The notes under the pieces: model-generated | Seen by the model: only the letters and a program-made list of their open reading frames with translations | Database searches by the model: none | What the model was told of the DNA's origin: nothing | In this document: positions 1-5,997 of the stretch, piece by piece | Layout: every line of letters begins with the position of its first letter | How positions within the stretch are numbered: the stretch's first letter is position 1 | Source of the DNA: Eubacteriales Family XIII. Incertae Sedis bacterium | Lineage (GTDB): Bacteria > Bacillota_A > Clostridia > Peptostreptococcales > Anaerovoracaceae | Direction: 5' to 3' | Assembly (NCBI GenBank): GCA_031280075.1 | Contig: JAITHG010000147.1 | Location: 1 to 7,744, forward strand | Length of the DNA stretch: 7,744 nt | Made by a program: the position numbers and the translations under genes

Positions 1-95
1 AGGAGCATGGATTCCGTAAGAGGATGGGCACGAAAAACGGGCGCAGGGTGCTCAAGCGCAGAAGGAGCAGGGGCAGGAAGGTCCTCTCCGCATAG
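1..95 (+). CDS. rpmH: 50S ribosomal protein L34, C-terminal part
   Basis: Partial gene cut by the left edge; the reading frame begins with the codon at position 3 and ends with TAG at 93-95. The 30 visible residues begin [17 protein letters not shown] and end GRKVLSA. This is the conserved, very Arg/Lys-rich C-terminal two thirds of L34, a protein of about 44 residues in the large ribosomal subunit. The first codons and the promoter lie outside the window. Its position just before rnpA is the standard arrangement. The identification rests on direct sequence recognition and is firm despite the short length. Confidence 0.95.
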   Translation, partial: EHGFRKRMGTKNGRRVLKRRRSRGRKVLSA

Positions 96-111
96 AGGAG
101 CGAGAGCTGCC

Positions 112-118
112 GGAGGTG
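112..118 (+). promoter_or_regulatory. ribosome binding site of rnpA
   Basis: GGAGGTG lies 8 nt before the ATG at 127 and is a near-ideal Shine-Dalgarno sequence. It decides the rnpA start, because the reading frame itself stays open back to an ATG at 7 inside rpmH. Confidence 0.8.
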
Positions 119-126
119 GGCCTTCG

Positions 127-465
127 ATGAGGGCGGATGTTCTTCGCGACAGCAGGGATTTTAAGAAACTGTACAGGAAAGGCACGTCTGTAGGAAGCAG
201 GTACGTCGTCCTCATTTTCCTGAAAAATGGGCTTCCCTTCAACCGATACGCCTACCTAGCCAGCAAGAAAGTTGGGGACAGCGTGCGGCGCAACAGGGCC
301 AGACGGCTCATGCGGGAAAGCCTTCGAGGGCAGAAGGGCTTGCTCAAACAGGGCTACGACATCCTCTACATCGCGCGCAACACCATCGCGGACAAGCAGG
401 TGAAGTGCGGGGACGTACTGGATTCCGTCAAGAAAACGCTGAAAAAGGGTGCATTGTACAAATGA
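127..465 (+). CDS. rnpA: Ribonuclease P protein component
   Basis: A 112-residue basic protein, the usual size for RnpA. It binds the catalytic RNase P RNA and helps it cut the 5' leader from precursor tRNAs in the cytoplasm. The diagnostic RNR signature is seen at about residues 54-64 ([11 protein letters not shown]), preceded by SKKVGDSV at 46-53. The early aromatic residue F12, in a position typical of the leader-binding cleft, is also present. I chose the ATG at 127 because of the strong GGAGGTG upstream and because homologues begin a few residues before this aromatic. The open frame extends 40 codons further upstream across rpmH, but that stretch does not look like RnpA. The gene is 31 nt after rpmH, and its stop overlaps the yidD start (ATGA), suggesting coupled translation. 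Confidence 0.95.
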   Translation: MRADVLRDSRDFKKLYRKGTSVGSRYVVLIFLKNGLPFNRYAYLASKKVGDSVRRNRARRLMRESLRGQKGLLKQGYDILYIARNTIADKQVKCGDVLDSVKKTLKKGALYK

Positions 466-671
466 AGACGGTTTTGATCGTGCTCATACGGGGCTATCAA
501 AGATTCATTTCCCCTTTCTTTCCGCCGACCTGTCGGTTCTATCCCACCTGCTCGTCCTATTTCATCCAGGCGCTTGAGAAGTATGGTCTGCTGAAGGGTT
601 TCAGGCTGGGCTTGCTGCGCATCATGCGTTGCCACCCATTTCACCCCGGCGGTCACGACCCAGTGCCATGA
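462..671 (+). CDS. yidD: Membrane protein insertion efficiency factor YidD
   Basis: A 69-residue protein of the YidD family (haemolytic-domain family). YidD is a small membrane-associated protein that assists YidC/Sec-dependent insertion of inner-membrane proteins; its exact mechanism is not established. Family hallmarks are [20 protein letters not shown] (residues 9-28) and [14 protein letters not shown] (29-42). A further hallmark is the C-terminal [14 protein letters not shown] (56-69). The three cysteines C24, C30 and C57 are at the usual places. The ATG at 462 overlaps the rnpA stop by 4 nt. An in-frame upstream ATG at 405 would add 19 residues unlike the family, so I reject it. A weak AAGGGTG at 445-451 is the only ribosome binding candidate, so translation probably relies on coupling to rnpA. 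Confidence 0.95.
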   Translation: MKTVLIVLIRGYQRFISPFFPPTCRFYPTCSSYFIQALEKYGLLKGFRLGLLRIMRCHPFHPGGHDPVP

Positions 672-696
672 GGCATCGGAGGCATTCACTCTTTAC

Positions 697-713
697 GGAG
701 GAAATCTAGTTTG
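697..713 (+). promoter_or_regulatory. ribosome binding site and TTG start of yidC
   Basis: GGAGG at 697-701 is followed by a 9-nt spacer and TTG at 711-713. No ATG or GTG lies suitably placed nearby, and the protein read from this TTG starts as short YidC proteins do. TTG starts are common in Bacillota. Confidence 0.7.
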
Positions 714-1430
714 GATACATTTTTTGGCTTCATTGCCACACCACTCAGCTATCTCCTATCGGGGATCTATTCAGTCGTGAGCAATTACGGCATCACACTG
801 CTCATCTTCACTCTCATCGTAAGGCTGTGCCTCTTCCCCCTCTATCTGGGGCAGATCAAGGGGCAGATCGCCATGGGGCGCCTGCAACCGCGCATGAAGG
901 AGCTGCAGAAAAAATACGCGAACGACCGGGGAGAGCTCGGTGTCCAGATGCAGAAGCTCTACAAGGAGGAAGGCTACAACCCTGCGAAGGGCTGCCTGCC
1001 GATGCTCATTCAGATGCCGATCCTGCTGGGTCTGTTCTACTTGCTGCGGACACCGCTCACCTACGTCCATACGGACGCGATGATCTTCGCGGTGCATGAG
1101 AGCTTCCTGTGGATTCCGGATCTGAGTCAACCCGATCCGTGGATCCTGCCCATCATATCCGGCATCACGACCTTCTTCTCATTCTCCATCACGTCGATGC
1201 AAAGCCAGGTGGATCCGTCGCAGGCGAACCAGATGGCAGGCATGATGAAGATGATGAAATACTTCTTCCCTGTCATGATCGTATGGATGGGGCACACCTT
1301 CCCGGCGGGGCTTGCCTTCTACTGGTTCCTCGGGAACGTGTTCACCATCGTGCAGTACCAGGTGCTGCGCATCGTGCGGAAAAAGATCGAAAGGCAGATG
1401 GAAGAGGGGACCGGGGGCAAGAAAAAATAG
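711..1430 (+). CDS. yidC: Membrane protein insertase YidC (Oxa1/SpoIIIJ type)
   Basis: A 239-residue insertase that places proteins into the cytoplasmic membrane, alone or with SecYEG. It is the short Gram-positive form without the large periplasmic P1 domain. The first membrane segment (about residues 27-48) carries the conserved arginine R38 in IVRLCLFP, the charged residue of the hydrophilic substrate groove. A charged cytoplasmic hairpin follows (about 58-90, QPRMKELQKKYANDRGELG). Further membrane segments lie near 96-113, 141-161, 184-197 and 200-217, with the family motif FPAGLAFYWFLGN at 197-209. The tail is basic (KKIERQMEEGTGGKKK). Many Bacillota YidC proteins are lipoproteins, but I see no lipobox cysteine near the N-terminus. 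It follows yidD by 39 nt and starts with TTG behind a strong GGAGG. Confidence 0.95.
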   Translation: MDTFFGFIATPLSYLLSGIYSVVSNYGITLLIFTLIVRLCLFPLYLGQIKGQIAMGRLQPRMKELQKKYANDRGELGVQMQKLYKEEGYNPAKGCLPMLIQMPILLGLFYLLRTPLTYVHTDAMIFAVHESFLWIPDLSQPDPWILPIISGITTFFSFSITSMQSQVDPSQANQMAGMMKMMKYFFPVMIVWMGHTFPAGLAFYWFLGNVFTIVQYQVLRIVRKKIERQMEEGTGGKKK

Positions 1431-1442
1431 GGGCTTCCACCG

Positions 1443-1474
1443 GAGCGCGGACATCCGCTGGGAGAGCGCGGACA
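1443..1474 (+). repeat. two 11-bp direct repeats upstream of jag
   Basis: GAGCGCGGACA occurs at 1443-1453 and again at 1464-1474, exactly 21 bp apart (about two helical turns). The second copy covers the candidate -35 box. The first copy also forms one arm of a short palindrome, GCGGA-CA-TCCGC (1447-1458). Whether a protein binds here is unknown. Confidence 0.6.
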
Positions 1475-1537
1475 ACGCAACGGTGCGAAGGATATAAGAC
1501 ATTGCAATCGGTTCAAAGGATTACAGCAATCAGAAAT

Positions 1538-1546
1538 GAGGAGAGA
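1538..1546 (+). promoter_or_regulatory. ribosome binding site of jag
   Basis: GAGGAGAGA precedes the ATG at 1549, with 5 nt between the GAGGAG core and the start. It supports the chosen start, which also gives the expected beginning of the Jag_N domain. Confidence 0.7.
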
Positions 1547-1548
1547 CC

Positions 1549-2610
1549 ATGGACTATTCCGAAAAATGGGGACGCGATGTTGACGAAGCAGTAAGGCTTG
1601 CCCTGGAGGATCTTGGCCTTACAGAAGACGAAGTGATGGTGACGGTGCTCGAAGAGCCTACGAAGGGCTTCCTCGGCATCGGACAGAAGCTCGCAAAGGT
1701 TCGCGTAGAGAAGATCGCGGTGGAAGAAGAGAAGCCGTTCCAGCAACCACAGCAGGGAGACCGACACGTGACGCGCGATCTGCGCAAGAAGAACCGTTCG
1801 AACACCGGCGGTCAGTCGCAGGGAGGCGGGCGTGGCGGGCGCGACCGCGATCGCGACCGGGACGACCGTGGATATCGTGGTGACAGAGGCGACCGCGGAG
1901 AGCGTGGCGACAGAGGCGACCGCGGTGGCAGGCAGGGAGGCGGGTACCATGGCGACCGGGATCGCGGGGACCGCGGCGACCGCGGTGGGTATCGCGGCGA
2001 CCGTGGCGACCGTGGCGACCGCAGGGATCGCGGCGACCGTGGTGACAGGCATGACCGTGGTGACAGGCATGAACGCAACGAGTTTGGCCGCTACGATGAC
2101 ATCCCCGAATTCGACTTTTCCGACAAGCCCTCCCTGGCGGAGCGCCCGGCAGGCTTGGTGGAAGTAGCTGAAAACGAAGCGGCAAACTTCCTCCGTGCAG
2201 TGCTGGCGGGCATGGTGCTGAACGCCGAGGTTGCAGCCTTTGAGAATGAGGACTGCGTCTACATCGAGATCAGTGGAGCGGATTCCAAGACGGTCATCGG
2301 CAAACGCGGTCAGACGCTCGATGCCATCCAGTATCTGACCAACCTCGTCTCGAACAAGAAGCGCGAGACCTATCGTCGCGTCATCATCGACGTGGAAGGA
2401 TACCGCTCGCGGCGAGAGAAGACCCTCGAACGCCTTGCGGCGAAGCTCGCGCAGAAGGTGATGCGCTCCGGGCGCAGCGTGCGGCTTGAACCGATGAACC
2501 CCTATGAGCGCAAGGTGATCCACGCGACGCTCCAGAAGGTGGAAGGCATCGATACGCGCAGCGAAGGAGAAGAGCCGTACAGAAGGGTCATCATCGAACG
2601 CGTCCGATGA
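1549..2610 (+). CDS. jag: RNA-binding protein Jag/KhpB with long RGD-repeat linker
   Basis: A 353-residue member of the Jag (KhpB/EloR) family, cytoplasmic RNA-binding proteins usually encoded next to yidC. In some Gram-positives they affect cell elongation and division. Domains in order are Jag_N at about 3-55 (includes EEPTKGFLGIGQKLAKVRV), a disordered linker at about 60-200, a KH domain at about 205-282 and an R3H domain at about 284-353. The KH loop reads VIGKRGQTLDAIQYL (249-263). The R3H pair is R321 and H325 in NPYERKVIHATLQ. The linker is odd: residues about 93-176 are almost entirely RGD, RDR and RGG units, making the protein clearly longer than the roughly 200-250 residues I expect for the family. 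The stop overlaps the mnmE start by ATGA. Family assignment is firm; any linker function is inference. Confidence 0.95.
   Translation: MDYSEKWGRDVDEAVRLALEDLGLTEDEVMVTVLEEPTKGFLGIGQKLAKVRVEKIAVEEEKPFQQPQQGDRHVTRDLRKKNRSNTGGQSQGGGRGGRDRDRDRDDRGYRGDRGDRGERGDRGDRGGRQGGGYHGDRDRGDRGDRGGYRGDRGDRGDRRDRGDRGDRHDRGDRHERNEFGRYDDIPEFDFSDKPSLAERPAGLVEVAENEAANFLRAVLAGMVLNAEVAAFENEDCVYIEISGADSKTVIGKRGQTLDAIQYLTNLVSNKKRETYRRVIIDVEGYRSRREKTLERLAAKLAQKVMRSGRSVRLEPMNPYERKVIHATLQKVEGIDTRSEGEEPYRRVIIERVR
1825..2076 (+). repeat. GGCGACCGT-type coding repeat (RGD linker of Jag)
   Basis: A degenerate 9-bp coding repeat based on GGCGACCGT/GGCGACCGC. It encodes Gly-Asp-Arg triplets mixed with RGG, RDR, GGY and RDRH variants (Jag residues about 93-176). 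Units differ at third codon positions, so only parts are perfect at DNA level. Being in frame with jag, gain or loss of units would keep the gene open. Confidence 0.9.
2035..2070 (+). repeat. perfect 18-bp tandem duplication inside jag
   Basis: GACCGTGGTGACAGGCAT is present twice head to tail (2035-2052 and 2053-2070) and encodes DRGDRH twice. It is the longest exact tandem unit I saw within the RGD linker and suggests recent duplication or slippage. Confidence 0.85.
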
Positions 2611-4064
2611 GCGGAACCATCGCCGCCGTCTCGACCGCATATGGCGAGGGCGGCATCGGCATCGTGCGGATGAGCGGTGCGCGCGCGGGGGAAATACTTG
2701 GCGGGATTTTCCGGGCGCGCGCGGACACTGCCCCCGCCACAGCCTTTCAGGACAGACATCTATATTACGGACATATTGTAGAACCTGCGTCGGGGGAGAC
2801 CATCGACGAGGTTCTTGCCGTTTTCATGCGATCCCCGCACACCTATACGGGGGAGGATGTGGCGGAGATCCATTGCCACGGCAGCGTGGTGTCGTTGCGC
2901 CGGATCTTGGGGCTTTGTTGCACGCGGGGGGCGGTGCTTGCTCCCGCAGGGGAATTTACGAAGCGCGCCTTCCTGAACGGGCGGATCGACCTGGCGCAGG
3001 CGGAGGCTGTCATCGATGTGGTGCGCGCGCGGACAGACGAGGGGGCGCGTGCGGCTCTCTGGCAGCTGGGGGGGCGGCTGAGTGCTGAGGTCTCGTCGCT
3101 GCGCGGACAGCTCGCGGACGTGGTGGCGCAGGCCATCGTGCTGATGGACTACCCGGATGAGGACGAGAATCCGGCGGATGTGCGCTCGGTCGCGCATTCC
3201 ATCAGCGTGGCGCTTGGAAAGACATCGGCGCAGCTGGATGCGTTGATACAGACGGCGGAATCTGGACGCATGGTGCGAGAGGGCCTGAACGTCGTCATCG
3301 CAGGGAAGGCAAACACAGGCAAGTCATCCCTGCTCAACGCCTTGCTGCGCGAAAACCGTGCTATTGTGACGGACATGCCCGGCACAACGCGGGACAGCAT
3401 CGAAGCATACCTCGACCTGCGCGGCATACCCGTGCGGCTGACGGATACGGCGGGCATCCGGGATGCGGACGGCGAGGCGGAGCGGATCGGCATCGACCGC
3501 GCGAAGGCGCTGGTCTCTGACGCGGACCTCGTCATCCTGTTGCTAGACGGCAGCAGGGCGCTTGATGTAGACGACAGGGATGCGCTCGCACACGTGCACG
3601 GCAGGCGGATGCTGGTCTGCGTCAACAAGTGGGATCTCCCGCATGCGTTCACGGCAGAGGATCTACGACGGTTTCTCGGCGACGGCATCGCCGACGGCGA
3701 AGAAAGCAGCGCTGGCGACGCAAACGACGCAAACAACGCTTTCGGGAAAGGCATTCACATCCTTTCCGCGCTGGAAGGAACGGGCATCGACACACTCGAG
3801 GACTACCTTGTCAGCATGGTGTACGGCGGCAACCTGCGGCAAGGGGAGAGCCTGCTCGTCACAAATATGCGACACAGGGAACTGCTCCTGCGTGCCAAAG
3901 ACGAAGTGGATGACGCGGCAAGGGCACTCACATTGCAAGGCACGCCTGACTTCGCGGAGATGGGGGCGCGCACTGCCTGGGAGCTGCTGGGGGAGATCAC
4001 GGGTGAAACAGCGACAGAGGACATCCTAGACAGGGTATTCGAACAGTTTTGCGTCGGGAAATGA
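2607..4064 (+). CDS. mnmE: tRNA modification GTPase MnmE (TrmE)
   Basis: A 485-residue GTPase that works with MnmG to build the 5-carboxymethylaminomethyl or related group on U34 of tRNAs. The N-terminal folate-binding domain shows GEGGIGIVRMSG (13-24), TYTGEDVAEIHCHG (79-92) and GEFTKRAFLNGRIDLAQAEA (115-134). The G domain has G1 GKANTGKS (233-240), G2 TTRD (260-263) and G3 DTAGIR (280-285). The switch-II glutamate E292 aligns with catalytic E282 of E. coli. G4 is NKWD (340-343) and G5 is SAL (387-389). The C-terminus is FCVGK with the conserved cysteine C482. A Gly/Asp/Asn/Ala-rich insert (about 358-381) separates G4 from G5 and makes the protein somewhat longer than the usual 450-460. The start overlaps the jag stop with no clear ribosome binding site, so translational coupling is likely. 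Confidence 0.96.
   Translation: MSGTIAAVSTAYGEGGIGIVRMSGARAGEILGGIFRARADTAPATAFQDRHLYYGHIVEPASGETIDEVLAVFMRSPHTYTGEDVAEIHCHGSVVSLRRILGLCCTRGAVLAPAGEFTKRAFLNGRIDLAQAEAVIDVVRARTDEGARAALWQLGGRLSAEVSSLRGQLADVVAQAIVLMDYPDEDENPADVRSVAHSISVALGKTSAQLDALIQTAESGRMVREGLNVVIAGKANTGKSSLLNALLRENRAIVTDMPGTTRDSIEAYLDLRGIPVRLTDTAGIRDADGEAERIGIDRAKALVSDADLVILLLDGSRALDVDDRDALAHVHGRRMLVCVNKWDLPHAFTAEDLRRFLGDGIADGEESSAGDANDANNAFGKGIHILSALEGTGIDTLEDYLVSMVYGGNLRQGESLLVTNMRHRELLLRAKDEVDDAARALTLQGTPDFAEMGARTAWELLGEITGETATEDILDRVFEQFCVGK
3717..3734 (+). repeat. 9-bp tandem duplication in the mnmE insert
   Basis: GACGCAAAC is present twice in tandem (3717-3725 and 3726-3734), followed by AAC. It encodes DANDANN (MnmE residues 371-377) and lies between motifs G4 and G5, where the family normally has a variable surface loop. 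Confidence 0.7.
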
Positions 4065-4110
4065 CACGACGCGACGGAACGCGATGCGATACAAAAGCAA
4101 GGAACAATGT
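4065..4110 (+). promoter_or_regulatory. mnmE-mnmG gap with ribosome binding site of mnmG
   Basis: AAGGAA (4099-4104) lies 6 nt before the ATG at 4111 and favours that start over the in-frame ATG at 4084, which has only a weak CGGAACG in front. I see no promoter or terminator in the 46-nt gap. Confidence 0.6.
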
Positions 4111-5997
4111 ATGAACCATTATGACGCAATCGTTGTCGGGGCGGGGCATGCCGGCTGTGAGGCTGCGCTCGCCTGCGCCCGCCTCGGTCTCGAGACGCTC
4201 ATCCTGACAATGCAGATGGAATCCGTGGCGATGATGCCCTGCAATCCGTCCATCGGCGGTACTGGAAAAGGGCAGCTCGTCCGGGAGATCGACGCACTGG
4301 GCGGCGAGATGGGCGTGCACATCGACAAGACCTTCCTGCAGAGCAGGATGCTGAACGGATCAAAAGGCCCTGCCGTCCACTCGCCACGCGCGCAGGCGGA
4401 CAAGCTGCGCTACCATGAGGAAATGATCCGCGTCCTGAAAATGCAGGAGCGCCTGACGCTGCGCGAGGGGGAGGTCGTGGATCTGCGCCTGAAAGACGGA
4501 CGCGTGTCAGGTGTTTTGCTTGACTCAGGTGAAATCATCGCATCCCGCACGGTCATCTTGGCAACGGGTACGTACCTGTCCGGTCTGCTACACATTTCAG
4601 ACCGCGCCAAGCAGAGCGGGCCTGCCGGTCTCAGGGCATCCTACGCCTTGGCTGAAAACCTGCGCGCGAAAGGGCTGCCGCTGCGGCGTTTCAAGACAGG
4701 GACACCTGCGCGCGCGCTCGCCTCCACGCTCGACTACGGGGCGATGCAGGAGCAGCACGGCGACGAACGCATCCGCCCGTTCTCCTTTCTCAACGAGGGG
4801 AAGGACATCGGCGGAAACCGCATCTCCTGCTGGCTGACTTGGACGAACGAGGTTGGGCACACCCTCGTCGCGGAAAACATCGGGCGGACTGCTCCCTACG
4901 GCGGGTACACGACCGGCGTAGGACCGCGGTACTGCCTGTCGATCGAGGACAAAGTGAGCCGCTTTCCGGAGCGAAACCGGCATCAGGTCTTCCTGGAACC
5001 AGAGAGCCTGTCAAGCGATGAGGTTTACATACAGGGGATGAGCACGAGCCTGCCCGAGGACATCCAGGAGCGTTTTTACCGAACCATCCCTGGGCTTACA
5101 CATGCCGAGTTTGCGCGCTACGCATATTCCATCGAATACGACTGCCTCGATCCACTGTCCCTGAAACCTTCGCTGGAGTACCGACACATTGCCGGACTGT
5201 TTTGCGCGGGGCAGTTCAACGGGACATCTGGATACGAAGAGGCTGCGGCCCAAGGCCTCCTCGCGGGCATCAACGCCGCCCGCCTGCTCGATGGAAAGCC
5301 GCCGTGGACACCCGCACGCTCAGAGGCCTACATCGGGGTGCTCATCGACGACCTCGTGACAAAGGGCACGGACGAGCCATACCGCATCATGACCTCGCGC
5401 GCCGAATTCCGGCTCATCCTCAGGCAGGACAATGCAGACCTGCGTCTGACGGAGACAGGTCACCGCCTTGGGCTAGCCACAGAGGAACGCTACCGCCTCT
5501 ACAGAGCCCACCGGGAACAGACGGAGGCAGAACTCGCCCGCCTGGGTCGTACCTTCGTGTCCCCTGCCGCAGCGGATGCCTTCGTTGGCAGCCTGATGGA
5601 TGCAGACCAAGGACGCCGACCTTTTCGGGAAAGGGTGAGCCTCGCAGGACTGTTGCTGCGACCGGAAGTCAGCTATGCATCTCTGTCATGCATTGACATT
5701 GACAGGCCGGAAGATCTTCCTGACAACGTGCGGGAGCAGGCGGAGATCCAGCTGAAGTACAGGGGGTACATCGAAAAGCAGGAGATACGCGTACGGCGCT
5801 TTCAGAAGATGGAAGGCAGGCAAATCCCTGACGGGATCGACTACGCAGCGCTCCACGGACTTCGAAACGAGGCGCGGCAGAAGCTTGCCGCACAGCGCCC
5901 GGCATCGATCGGTCAGGCATCGCGCATATCCGGTGTCTCCCCTGCGGATGTGAACGTCCTGCTGATCCACCTCGCACGCATGGAAGGAACCAGATGA
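4111..5997 (+). CDS. mnmG: tRNA U34 carboxymethylaminomethyl modification enzyme MnmG (GidA)
   Basis: A 628-residue FAD enzyme, partner of MnmE in U34 modification of tRNAs, close to the usual length of about 620-630. The FAD-binding Rossmann motif is YDAIVVGAGHAGCEAALA (4-21). CNPSIGGTGKGQLVREIDAL (44-63) and GPRYCLSIEDKV (271-282) are family signatures. C44 and C275 correspond to the conserved cysteine pair of the family. QFNGTSGYEEAAAQGLLAGI (368-387) is the second signature, followed by TSRAEFRLILRQDNADLRL (428-446). The C-terminus has RISGVSPADVNVLLIHLAR (605-623). The ATG at 4084 would add MRYKSKEQC; I prefer 4111 because of AAGGAA and the family N-terminus. L276 replaces the proline normally seen after the second cysteine. 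The stop overlaps the rsmG start by ATGA. Confidence 0.96.
   Translation: MNHYDAIVVGAGHAGCEAALACARLGLETLILTMQMESVAMMPCNPSIGGTGKGQLVREIDALGGEMGVHIDKTFLQSRMLNGSKGPAVHSPRAQADKLRYHEEMIRVLKMQERLTLREGEVVDLRLKDGRVSGVLLDSGEIIASRTVILATGTYLSGLLHISDRAKQSGPAGLRASYALAENLRAKGLPLRRFKTGTPARALASTLDYGAMQEQHGDERIRPFSFLNEGKDIGGNRISCWLTWTNEVGHTLVAENIGRTAPYGGYTTGVGPRYCLSIEDKVSRFPERNRHQVFLEPESLSSDEVYIQGMSTSLPEDIQERFYRTIPGLTHAEFARYAYSIEYDCLDPLSLKPSLEYRHIAGLFCAGQFNGTSGYEEAAAQGLLAGINAARLLDGKPPWTPARSEAYIGVLIDDLVTKGTDEPYRIMTSRAEFRLILRQDNADLRLTETGHRLGLATEERYRLYRAHREQTEAELARLGRTFVSPAAADAFVGSLMDADQGRRPFRERVSLAGLLLRPEVSYASLSCIDIDRPEDLPDNVREQAEIQLKYRGYIEKQEIRVRRFQKMEGRQIPDGIDYAALHGLRNEARQKLAAQRPASIGQASRISGVSPADVNVLLIHLARMEGTR

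Larger units (their letters stand above)
1431..1548 (+). promoter_or_regulatory. yidC-jag intergenic region with candidate sigma-A promoter
   Basis: This is the longest gap in the cluster. CGGACA (1469-1474) matches 4 of 6 bases of the -35 consensus. An 18-nt spacer leads to TATAAG (1493-1498), 5 of 6 for the -10 box. Transcription would start near 1505, about 45 nt before jag. This would allow jag, mnmE, mnmG and rsmG to be expressed independently of the rpmH promoter. No convincing terminator follows yidC. The call rests on consensus matching by eye. Confidence 0.4.

Noticed and set aside
405..461. Earlier in-frame start of yidD
   Set aside because: The added 19 residues lie within rnpA and do not match YidD N-termini; the ATG at 462 begins the family sequence directly.
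1108..1116. DnaA-box-like TGTGGATTC
   Set aside because: It matches the consensus TGTGGATAA at 7 of 9 positions, is isolated and lies inside yidC. I saw no box cluster or AT-rich region, so the origin itself is not in this window.
1431..1446. Terminator after yidC
   Set aside because: Only a short imperfect stem (GCT-CC/GG-AGC with a bulge) is present and no T tract follows.
1825..2076. Possible CRISPR-like or non-coding tandem array
   Set aside because: Units are 9 bp, contiguous and without unique spacers; they are codons of the Jag linker.
1812..2167. Other open frames in the repeat region on both strands
   Set aside because: They arise from the same GC-rich 9-bp coding repeat read in other phases; none has a ribosome binding site or a recognisable product.
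1513..2640. 375-codon antisense open frame covering all of jag
   Set aside because: It is low-complexity Ala/Val/Thr/Pro across the RGD repeat and mirrors the codon pattern of jag (no TTA, CTA or TCA in that phase). It has no recognisable domain, while the + strand product is a clear Jag protein.
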